A program made the position numbers and the translations under genes. Below the pieces are notes generated by a model, which was given only the letters and a program-made list of their open reading frames with translations, searched no databases and was not told where the DNA came from. 64,000 bases of DNA from Phycisphaerae bacterium (GTDB lineage: Bacteria > Planctomycetota > Phycisphaerae > UBA1845): assembly GCA_013360585.1 (NCBI GenBank), contig JABWBH010000037.1, positions 23,687 to 87,686 of the forward strand, in the 5' to 3' direction. Below, piece after piece: positions 58,001 through 64,000 of the stretch (position 1 is the stretch's first letter; every line of letters begins with the position of its first letter).

Positions 58001-58481
58001 CACGAATGTCTGGGAGAATGACCGGTTGATGACGTTCGTCCCGCGCGAGATCGTCGATCCGCGGTCACGCCGGCGGCAGATGGCGCCCGAACACGAGTAC
58101 AACCACGTCGCCGCCGCGCAGGTGTGCAAGGCGCTGACCGATCGGGGCGTGAAGGTCAACCTCGGCGCACACGGTCAGCTTGCGGGGCTGGCGGCGCACT
58201 GGGAGTTGTGGATGTTCGTGCAGGGCGGCATGACGCCGCTGGAGGCGATCCGCGCCGCCACGCTCAACGGCGCGCACTACGTCGGACTGGACCGCGACCT
58301 CGGTTCACTCGAACCCGGCAAGCTCGCGGACTTCATCGTGCTTGAGAAAAATCCGCTGGAGGACATCCACCACAGCGAGCATATCCGGCAGACGGTGCTG
58401 AACGGCCGGATTTATGACGCGAAGACAATGAACGAGGTCGGGAATCATCCGAAGGATCGCGGGAGGTTCTGGTGGGAATGA
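55008..58481 (+). CDS. TolB-type propeller fused to an amidohydrolase, secreted
   Basis: A 1,157-residue exported protein. It starts with TTG because GGAGG stands 7 bases ahead and a signal peptide (FVTYVTVVMALPGAAPA) follows. Residues about 100-620 carry WD40-like PD40 repeats (SLDVSPDGTEIVFDLFGDLF; PRFSPDGKRIAFTSDRGG; PSWTPDGQFIV). From about 760 an imidazolonepropionase-like amidohydrolase begins (MPGIVDAHAHGAQG with metal-binding HxH, then a conserved Lys region and NLGAHGQLAGLAAHWELW), ending GSLEPGKLADFIVLEKNPL. The combination is known in bacterial secreted hydrolases; the substrate is unknown, perhaps a peptide or cyclic amide. Confidence 0.93.
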   Translation: MRRCNTLTFVTYVTVVMALPGAAPARIPQDACGCGMPGLPGAYPAQQPPAPPSGEASASAKDDDGKEDAKPEDEKKPKWDVVNAPLGPSKDVTLDTTEGTWMSLDVSPDGTEIVFDLFGDLFLMPITGGEAKALSTGPAWDMQPRFSPDGKRIAFTSDRGGGDNIWVMNRDGTDPKQVTKETFRLLNQPSWTPDGQFIVARKHFTSKRSLGAGEMWLYHVSGGEGLQMTKKPNDQKDVGEPGFSPDGRYLYYSQDATPGNNFEYNKDSNGQIYTVFRLDREKGETEAYIAGPGGACAPTPSPDGKRVAFVRRVRFQTCLFLRDVESGREWAIYDKLDRDMQETWAIHGVYPRMAWTPDSRSVVFWAGGKIHRIDAESKAVAEVPFHVNVTHKIFDALRYPVEVHPEEFDVKVLRWVQVSPAGDQVVYQALGYLYIAELEEAPKRQNTEALKPEPKPGEAPSVVQDDAMPAQKSPPAAFKLKSPPRRLTRQTDHFEFYPSFSRDGQWIVYTTWKDGEYGSVRIVASTGTGSGRLLTQTPGHYVEPTFTPDGNHVVYRRVGGDYLRGRLWGQDPGVYIVGIDATAARLVTKKGVDPQFGADNTRVFLTHVESKDDKDRRMLISLELDGSDEQTHLVSENAVEYRISGDEKWIAWIERFNVHVAPFVRTGKEIEIGPKSKAIPITKVSRDAGLNLHWSGDNTRLHWSYGPELFTRDLADAFAFLPGAPEKLPEAPEKGVNISFRQKSDVPEGKLAFTGARIITMKGDEVIENGVLVVDRNRIVAVGPPSAVQIPPDATKIDASGCTIMPGIVDAHAHGAQGSAGFTPQRNWGHFANLAFGVTTIHDPSNDTYSIFSAAELARAGLIVSPRTFSTGTILYGAAGTFKAEVESLDDAKSHLRRMQAIGAISVKSYNQPRRDQRQQVLVAARELGMMVVPEGGSLYMHNMTMILDGHTGVEHNIPVARAYEDVLTLWPASQTGYTPTLVVCYGGMSGEYYWYQHTNVWENDRLMTFVPREIVDPRSRRRQMAPEHEYNHVAAAQVCKALTDRGVKVNLGAHGQLAGLAAHWELWMFVQGGMTPLEAIRAATLNGAHYVGLDRDLGSLEPGKLADFIVLEKNPLEDIHHSEHIRQTVLNGRIYDAKTMNEVGNHPKDRGRFWWE

Positions 58482-58602
58482 TCCGGTGGCATCGACGTGT
58501 TGACCCGTGGGTTGGGGCGGCATGACGGATCGTGGCTGACACCCCCGCCCTCGGTCTTCGACACGGGCCGTGTAACCGACGCGCTGAAAAGAGGGACTAC
58601 CT

Positions 58603-60066
58603 TTGAACATCCGATTATCGACGCAACGTCAGGCGAGCCAGGCGCCCCGTTTTGAACCAGCGTGGGCGGGAGAAGAAGCCTCCCCCGGGCTGCCGCTGAA
58701 GGATCTCGGCGAGATTCTGGCGCGCCCCGGCGGCGAACGCAGCGCCCGGCGCTTCGCACTGGGTCTCGGCGCGAAGGAAAAAGCCCGGACGGACACGTTT
58801 CGCTGCGCCGGCGGGTTGTTGGCGAAGTGGCTGGCGAAGCATGATATCGCGGAGGCGGCGGTGGATTTCGACGCCGAGCCGCTGCGAGGACAGGCGGACC
58901 GTCAGGCGGCGCTGCTGGAAGGATTTCTGCTCGGCGGTTTCCGCTTTGACCTGCGCAAGTCGAGTCCCGGGAAGCGACGACCGGTGGTGCTCCACGCCCT
59001 TGTCGGCAAGGCGCGTCCGGAGCATCAGGCGCTCCTGCGGCGCGTCGAGGCGGTCTGCGGCGGCGTCAATCTCGCTCGGGAGTGGGCGCATGAGCCTCCG
59101 AACGTCATCCGCCCGGTAACGCTCGCGCGGCGGATCGCGCCGTGGGCGAAACGGTGCGGGCTGGCGTGCCGCGTGCTGGACGAGAAGCAGCTTACGAAGA
59201 TCGGGGCCGGCGCGATCCTCGCCGTCGGACAGGGCAGCGACTCCCCCCCGCGCCTGATTGTGCTCGAGCACCGCGGGAGCTTGCGCGGGCGGCAGCGCGG
59301 AACGAGATCAGGTCGCGCGAGCAGACCCGAGTCACCCGTCGTCCTCATCGGCAAGGCGATCACCTTCGACACCGGCGGGTACACGCTCAAGGACCGCGTC
59401 GGGATGGTGGGCATGAAGTACGACAAGTGCGGCGGGATGGCCGTGCTCGGCGCGATGCAGGCGGTTGCGGCGCTGAAGCCGCGCACGCCGGTCGTCGGGA
59501 TCATCGCCGCCGCCGAGAACATGATCTCCGGCGGCGCGTACCGCCCGAACGACATCATTACGACGATGTCCGGAAAAACGGTGGAGATCATCAGCGCGGA
59601 CGCGGAGGGGCGGCTCGTCCTCGCGGACGCGCTCACCTACGCGCAACGGGAATACCAGCCGCGATGCATGATCAACCTTGCGACGCTGACCGGGGGCGTG
59701 TCGGTCGCCCTCGGCAATCTCCGCGCCGGTTTGATGGGTAACAATGACGCCCTGTGCAGCGGGCTTTTCTCCTGCGGCGAGCGGGTGCATGAGCGACTCT
59801 GGCGGCTTCCGCTCGACGACGAATACTTCGACCTCATCGCCGGCGACGACAGCGACTTCAAAAACTCCGCCGAGCGCCTCGCGCACGCGATCGTCGGCGG
59901 CATATTCCTGAAGCAATTCGTCGACGCAAGAGTCCCCTGGGCGCACCTCGACATCGCCGGAACCGCGCACGTGGACCGCGACCAGCCTTATTGCCCGAAG
60001 GGCGCGACCGGTTTCGGCGTGCGGCTGCTGCTGGAGCACCTTCTGAACACCAACGCCACGCTCTGA
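58603..60066 (+). CDS. pepA: Leucyl aminopeptidase (M17)
   Basis: A 487-residue two-zinc aminopeptidase releasing N-terminal residues from peptides in the cytoplasm. The start is TTG, with GAGGG seven bases ahead. The catalytic domain shows GKAITFDTGGYTLKD (the first Lys and Asp ligands), GMKYDKCGGMAVLGAM, AAENMISGGAYRPND and SADAEGRLVLADAL, where NTDAEGRL is usual. All metal ligands and the catalytic Arg appear present. It lies downstream of the amidohydrolase by 121 bases on the same strand, a possible peptide-breakdown pair. Confidence 0.94.
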   Translation: MNIRLSTQRQASQAPRFEPAWAGEEASPGLPLKDLGEILARPGGERSARRFALGLGAKEKARTDTFRCAGGLLAKWLAKHDIAEAAVDFDAEPLRGQADRQAALLEGFLLGGFRFDLRKSSPGKRRPVVLHALVGKARPEHQALLRRVEAVCGGVNLAREWAHEPPNVIRPVTLARRIAPWAKRCGLACRVLDEKQLTKIGAGAILAVGQGSDSPPRLIVLEHRGSLRGRQRGTRSGRASRPESPVVLIGKAITFDTGGYTLKDRVGMVGMKYDKCGGMAVLGAMQAVAALKPRTPVVGIIAAAENMISGGAYRPNDIITTMSGKTVEIISADAEGRLVLADALTYAQREYQPRCMINLATLTGGVSVALGNLRAGLMGNNDALCSGLFSCGERVHERLWRLPLDDEYFDLIAGDDSDFKNSAERLAHAIVGGIFLKQFVDARVPWAHLDIAGTAHVDRDQPYCPKGATGFGVRLLLEHLLNTNATL

Positions 60067-60253
60067 GTCGCAATCTCGCGGCAGAACACGGATCGCGCAC
60101 GTCCGGTCCCCCCGGAATCCAACCCGAACCAGCGCGGCGAAGCAGAGCTTCACGATCCGGACTGAACCAACGCCTCAGCCGTCCTCGACACCGGATGCGG
60201 CCTCGCCGCCGATGCCGCCTTCGCGCGACCTGATTTGGACGTTGTTTCAAGAC

Positions 60254-60271
60254 TTCCGGCGCACGCCGGAA
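60254..60271. terminator. Perfect palindrome between convergent genes
   Basis: TTCCGGCG-CA-CGCCGGAA, an 8-bp stem with a 2-base loop, lies in the 248 bases between pepA and the WecA-like gene, which converge. It could terminate transcripts from both sides. Confidence 0.4.
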
Positions 60272-60314
60272 AAGGAACGCCTTCGCACGGGCCCAGCTCG
60301 TTCTGAACGGCGCG

Positions 60315-61418
60315 TTATGCTCCGGGCGACGTCGAAGATCCCGGGGCGTGCTCCAGGATCGCGATCATGATCAGCACGCACAACGTCTGCGCCAGAAGCA
60401 GGGACGCGCTCGCCCAGTCCACCTGCGGCAACACCACCGCCGGCAGCCCCGTCGCCGCCGTCGCCAGGTAGATCGTCAGCACCGCGCCGCGCACGCTCAG
60501 GCCCTTGCGCAGCAGCCGGTGCGAGAAATGCCGCCGGTCCCCGCGCAGCGGGCTTTCGCCAAGCCGGACGCGGTGTATCACAACGCTCAAAACATCATAC
60601 AACGGGACCGCCAGCACCAGGACCGGCACAACCACCCCCAGCGGCGTCAGATCCAGCCGCGGATCGTAATACGTCGTCAGGATCGTCAGCACGCTCATCA
60701 GGTAGCCGACAACGAGGCTTCCCGCGTCGCCCATGAAAATCGTCGCCGGGTGGAAGTTATGCACGAGGAACCCGCACAGCGCTCCCGCGAGCACCAGCGC
60801 CATCACCGGCACGAAAAGCTGCCCGACGCGCAGCGCCGCCACGGCGAACACCAGCGCCGCCACCGCCGCCACCCCCGCGCTTAACCCGTCCGTGTTGTCG
60901 AGGAAGTTGAAGGCGTTCGTGATCAGCACGATCCACAACGTTGTCGCCGCGATCGACGCCGCCGGAGGGAGAAACCCGTCGAGCATCCGAACTCCGAGCA
61001 AACCCGTTGTGAGGATCGCCGCCGCAAGCTGCGCCGCGAACTTCGACCACGGCCCCAGCGGACGACGGTCGTCCACCAGCCCGACCCCGTGCAGCCCCAG
61101 CGCCGCCCCGACAATCCCCAGCACCAGCGGAAGACGATCCGCCATCCCGTCCGCGTGTTGCGCGATCAGCACGGGAAGTCGCTCCCGCCACCCGCTGCGC
61201 GACAGCGCCACCACGCCGAGCGCCCCCGCGAGGATCGGCCCCGCCACCGACAGAAAGATCGCCACGCCCCCGCCCAGCGCCACGACCCGATCGTGCTGCT
61301 TATGCCCTCCCGGATGATCGACGAAACCCCGACGCACCGCCCAACGACGCACCACGCCGGTCAGCACCAGGCACAGCAAAGCCGGACCCGCAAAGGCGGC
61401 TATCCCGATCCAGATCAT
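60315..61418 (-). CDS. WecA/MraY-family undecaprenyl-phosphate sugar-1-phosphate transferase
   Basis: A 367-residue membrane protein with about ten spans. It moves a sugar-1-phosphate from a UDP-sugar to undecaprenyl phosphate, starting a surface glycan. Signatures are NAFNFLDNTDGLSAG (the D-D magnesium motif region), FMGDAGSLVVGYL and RRHFSHRLL, with VDHPGGHKQH near the start. The last of these favours WecA/TagO-like over MraY. The ATG was chosen because it opens the first membrane span; earlier in-frame codons give a hydrophilic extension. It diverges from ada. Confidence 0.92.
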   Translation of the reverse strand: MIWIGIAAFAGPALLCLVLTGVVRRWAVRRGFVDHPGGHKQHDRVVALGGGVAIFLSVAGPILAGALGVVALSRSGWRERLPVLIAQHADGMADRLPLVLGIVGAALGLHGVGLVDDRRPLGPWSKFAAQLAAAILTTGLLGVRMLDGFLPPAASIAATTLWIVLITNAFNFLDNTDGLSAGVAAVAALVFAVAALRVGQLFVPVMALVLAGALCGFLVHNFHPATIFMGDAGSLVVGYLMSVLTILTTYYDPRLDLTPLGVVVPVLVLAVPLYDVLSVVIHRVRLGESPLRGDRRHFSHRLLRKGLSVRGAVLTIYLATAATGLPAVVLPQVDWASASLLLAQTLCVLIMIAILEHAPGSSTSPGA

Positions 61419-61469
61419 CGCGCGAAGTGTAACCCTGCCCCCCGGGGCGCACCAACACGATCGATCCAA

Positions 61470-61997
61470 CGATCCGCCTCAGTCTCCCCCGCGTTTCCGG
61501 TGGCTAAGCGCTGGTCTCCCCGTGTTTCCGATGGCTGATCGCTGCGTTTGTATCAGCTTCCGATCCTGCAAGACCTCGCGGCGAGCGGCTCGGTCTCACC
61601 CGGGCAGCCGACCCTCAGGAATCCCGGAAGAGCATCCGAGAGCCGTCACCCCGGAGGATCCTCCAGGAGTCGTCGCTCCGGAGGATCATTCGAGAGTCTC
61701 ATCCCCGGAGAATCCCCCGGGAGTCGTTGCATCGGAAAATCCTCCGAGCGTCTTAGCCCCGGAAGGGGCGTCAGAAAACAGCCCAGCCCGCCAGGGCTGG
61801 GAAACCGTCGCGGAGGATCCGCAAGTCCCGGAGGGACGACAGAAGTTCGAGACGAAGACCGACCGTCGCCGAGTTCCGAAATGAACACCGCGGACCGCCT
61901 CGCGCCACAGGCGATCTGAATTGCACCGCAAGAACCGGGGCGCGGACGTCCCGCGGTCTTCCGATCATGATCGCGTTGCCTCATCAGGAGACCTAAG
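61470..61997. other. Gene-free region between the transferase and ada
   Basis: About 530 bases containing a 27-bp tandem repeat and GC-rich spacer. A 120-codon frame crosses it but its sequence is made by the repeat. A copy-like CCCGGAGGGACGAC stretch at its right end also recurs as CCCGGAGGG near 1.6 kb. Confidence 0.45.
61624..61776. repeat. 27-bp tandem repeat, about 5.7 copies
   Basis: Successive 27-base units begin CCGGAGGATCC, CCGGAGGATCA, CCGGAGAATCC, TCGGAAAATCC. They would translate as 9-residue units such as PEDPPGVVA, but there is no ribosome binding site or domain, so a non-coding array is more likely. Confidence 0.6.
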
Positions 61998-63230
61998 ATG
62001 ACGATGTTGAACCGCACACGAAATCACCCGTCACGTCGCTCACACACACCGCGCAACGGCGCCGGGATCACGCCGCCCGCGCCCCGCCCCGACGCAGGAA
62101 GGTACGCCGACCTCGAGTCGCGCTGGCGGGCGGTGCGCGACCGCGACGACCGCGCGGACGGCGCGTTCATCTTCGCAGTGCGCACCACCGGGGTCTACTG
62201 CCGGCCGACCTGCCGCTCGCGCAGGCCGCTGCGCCGCAACGTGCGATTCTTCGAGACAGCCGCGGACGCTCGCCGCGAAGGCTTCCGCCCCTGCAAACGC
62301 TGTGCGCCCGACGACACATCGCCCGTCGATCCGCATCACGCGATCATCCTGAACGCCTGTCGCAGGATCGACGCCGGCGCGACCCCGCCGCTGGCGGAAC
62401 TCGCCCGCGACGCGGGCCTGACCCCCTGGCACTTTCAACGCGTGTTCAAACGTCTCGTCGGCGTCTCTCCGAAGCAGTATGCGATCGCCCGGCGCGTCCA
62501 GCGGTTTCAAGACCGTCTGACCCCCGAGACGACCGTGATGGACGCTGCGCTGGACGCCGGGTTCTCCTCGACCGCACGCGCCTACGCCGTCGCGGGACCG
62601 CGCCTCGGCATGTCTCCCTCCGCACGGCGCCGCGGAGGCCGCGGCGAACGCATCCGCAGCACCGTCGTCGATTCCCCTCTCGGACCGATGCTCGTCGCCG
62701 CCACCGACAAGGGCGTGTGCCGCGTCGCCTTCGGACGCCACGCCGACGAGCTGATCCGCGCCTTGCGGACCGAGTTTCCCCACGCCGACCACGTCGCCGA
62801 CGCACCGGGCGTCAAAGCGCTCGCCAGGCGCATGCTGAACCTGATCCCCCCTCCCTCGACCCGCTCCGCGACCTCTGCGACCCCCGGCGCACGTTCGACC
62901 GCGCGAAACCGGAAACCGCCCAAGCCGCGAAACCCCGGCGCCTTCGATCCGCCCCTGGACGTGGAGGGAACCGCGTTTCAGCTCCGGGTCTGGGAGGCCC
63001 TGCGCCGCATCGCCCCGGGACGAACCACGACTTACGGGCAACTGGCGCGCGAGCTGGGGCGCCCGCGCAGCGCCCGCGCCGTGGGACGCGCCTGTGCGGC
63101 CAATCCCGTGGCCCTCCTGATCCCCTGCCACCGCGTCGTCCCCTCCGACTCAGGTACGGGAGAGTACCGCTGGGGGCGAAACCGCAAGCAACGTCTCCTC
63201 ATCCTTGAAAACGCCGCACCGACCCCTTGA
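61998..63230 (+). CDS. ada: Ada: O6-methylguanine-DNA methyltransferase and transcriptional activator
   Basis: A 410-residue protein that repairs methylated DNA by self-methylation and switches on alkylation-response genes. The N-terminal zinc domain has cysteines C68, C72, C99 and C102 (YCRPTC, CKRC); one of them accepts methyl from phosphotriesters. An AraC-type helix-turn-helix follows (LAELARDAGLTPWHFQRVFKRLVGVSPKQY, about 135-165). The methyltransferase domain ends with IPCHRVV and acceptor C377. A Pro/Ser/Arg linker (about 287-320) inside the last domain is longer than usual. AGGAG lies 8 bases before the ATG. Likely autoregulated, but no Ada box was identified. Confidence 0.95.
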   Translation: MTMLNRTRNHPSRRSHTPRNGAGITPPAPRPDAGRYADLESRWRAVRDRDDRADGAFIFAVRTTGVYCRPTCRSRRPLRRNVRFFETAADARREGFRPCKRCAPDDTSPVDPHHAIILNACRRIDAGATPPLAELARDAGLTPWHFQRVFKRLVGVSPKQYAIARRVQRFQDRLTPETTVMDAALDAGFSSTARAYAVAGPRLGMSPSARRRGGRGERIRSTVVDSPLGPMLVAATDKGVCRVAFGRHADELIRALRTEFPHADHVADAPGVKALARRMLNLIPPPSTRSATSATPGARSTARNRKPPKPRNPGAFDPPLDVEGTAFQLRVWEALRRIAPGRTTTYGQLARELGRPRSARAVGRACAANPVALLIPCHRVVPSDSGTGEYRWGRNRKQRLLILENAAPTP

Positions 63231-63275
63231 CCCAGGTTCAAACCGGTTCCCGCACGCACGCAACCGACCCGCACG

Positions 63276-63309
63276 CATGACAGAGCCGCGCGCGTAAGCA
63301 AGCGGTTCC
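63276..63309 (-). repeat. Dispersed ~26-bp repeat, copy 7
   Basis: Minus strand AACCGCTTGCTTACGCGCGC then GGCTCTGTCATG, between ada and the right-edge gene. Confidence 0.55.
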
Positions 63310-63385
63310 CTCCGCGCGCATGACCGCCCCGTCCCGCCGGTACCGAAGTCCGCCCGCCCCCATCGCCGCATCGCCGCCCCGGCGG

Positions 63386-64000
63386 TCACCCGCCCTCCGC
63401 CACCCACTGGATGCGCGCCCGGTCCTCGCGCAGGATGCGAAGTCCCCGTTCGTCGCCCGGAAGATTCGACTCCCACCACGTCAGCGCCACGCCGAGTCCG
63501 CCTTGGCTAATCGTGGGGTCCGGACCTTCACGAAAACCGCGCCAGGACCGCCGCGAGGAGCTGGTTACCCGCGTCCGTCAGCGCGGGCTTCTGTGCATCA
63601 GGCGCCTCTTCGACCGCCGCGCCGACCGCTCGCACAAGCATCATCGCCACTCTCGCTGTCTCCTCCTCGCGCGGCACGCCGGGGACCAGTCCCGCGGCCG
63701 TAAGGACAATGTCCGCGCGATACTCCCCGTGCTGCGCGGCCCGCAGAAACGCCGCGGCGCAGCCGCGCAGCGCGACGCCCTGGACAGCCTCATGACCTCG
63801 ATCGTTGCGGGCCAGTGAAAGCAGTTCGTCGAGGAGCGTGTCGGCGCGTTGCGTATCGGTCCCGGCGTCTGCGATCGCGTTGTTCAGCCCGCTGGCGAGT
63901 CGTTCGCGTACGGCGGGATCGTCGGGGTGCGCGGTGCGGAGTTGGCGCAGTTCGTCGAGGAGCGTGTCGGCGCGTTGCGTATCGGCCCCGGCGTCGTTGA
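63386..64000 (-). pseudogene. Helical-repeat protein, 5' end outside window, with a likely one-base frameshift
   Basis: The minus-strand frame is open from the right edge to a stop at 63528, with no start in view. It encodes two 42-residue repeats (DTQRADTLLDELRQL; DTQRADTLLDELLSL) and then a helical region ending LTDAGNQLLAAVLARFS. If one base is removed from the AAAA run at 63533-63536, the frame continues ARFREGPDPTISQGG, then LGVALTWWESNLPGDERG, then LRILREDRARIQWVAEGG, stopping at 63386. That tail is convincingly protein-like and in the right place. So this is either a frameshifted gene, a sequencing error, or two overlapping genes. Function unknown; TPR-like adaptor is a guess. Confidence 0.6.
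63822..63995 (-). repeat. Two near-identical 48-bp blocks, 126-bp period
   Basis: The blocks at 63822-63869 and 63948-63995 differ at a single base. They encode DAGxDTQRADTLLDEL. The near identity at DNA level suggests recent duplication or gene conversion, and more copies probably lie beyond the right edge. Confidence 0.75.

Noticed and set aside
54813..58001. 1,062-codon minus-strand frame opposite the amidohydrolase gene
   Set aside because: It is the mirror of a well-supported gene. High GC content keeps stops rare on the opposite strand. It has an Arg/Asp/Val-biased composition and no domain.
61522..61884. 120-codon frame through the 27-bp repeat array
   Set aside because: Its sequence is dictated by the repeat; there is no ribosome binding site and no known repeat protein.

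Overview
The window is high-GC bacterial DNA, most likely from a planctomycete (Planctomycetota, perhaps close to Phycisphaerae). Three things point there. A small membrane protein ends in a CxxCGYDLTGN...CPECG zinc ribbon. Secreted proteins carry DCNGNG...WIPDEC calcium-type tails. The gene set combines a fused SecDF, FloA/NfeD, a DUF4159 protein and an LPS-type lipid A gene (lpxI). Assignment to the phylum is an inference from protein style; no rRNA or tRNA gene was seen.

Layout. 0-3 kb: the end of a Ski2-like helicase (cut by the left edge), a 106-bp inverted-repeat element, a decayed IS630-type transposase, and two 27-residue membrane microproteins with strong ribosome binding sites. 3-12 kb: a fatty acid desaturase, an RRM RNA-binding protein, glmS, a zinc-ribbon membrane protein, a TPR protein, a secreted BNR-repeat protein and a YgfZ-type protein. 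12-16 kb: a DUF971 protein overlapping an HtrA-type protease, then aldo/keto reductase-fabZ-fabI. 16-25 kb: a DUF4159 protein split by a frameshift, then a large lipoprotein, queE, a receiver-like protein and a GGDEF cyclase. 25-33 kb: a one-strand cluster of nfeD (ClpP-class), nfeD (short), floA, a membrane protein and two large dynamin-like GTPases, interrupted by an IS3 remnant. 33-43 kb: Gfo/Idh oxidoreductase, DHOD-like protein, mreD, HEAT lipoprotein, lnt and secDF. 44-51 kb: secreted protein, FmdB-type zinc ribbon, membrane proteins, ROK kinase and an S41 protease. 51-64 kb: class C beta-lactamase-like hydrolase, HI0933-type flavoprotein, lpxI, a TolB-propeller/amidohydrolase fusion, leucyl aminopeptidase, a WecA/MraY-type transferase, ada and a repeat protein running off the right edge.

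Most genes are ordinary housekeeping or cell-envelope functions: protein export (SecDF), lipoprotein maturation (Lnt), lipid A (LpxI), fatty acid synthesis (FabI/FabZ), UDP-sugar supply (GlmS), undecaprenyl-linked glycan synthesis, and membrane microdomains (FloA/NfeD). Intergenic DNA is unusually rich in short repeats: seven copies of a ~26-bp sequence, two copies of the 106-bp element, GCGGGCT-GA-AGCCCGC palindromes and a 27-bp tandem array. The best candidates for something undescribed are the twin 27-residue membrane proteins, the FloA/NfeD plus twin-GTPase cluster, and a C-terminal domain shared by two unrelated secreted proteins.
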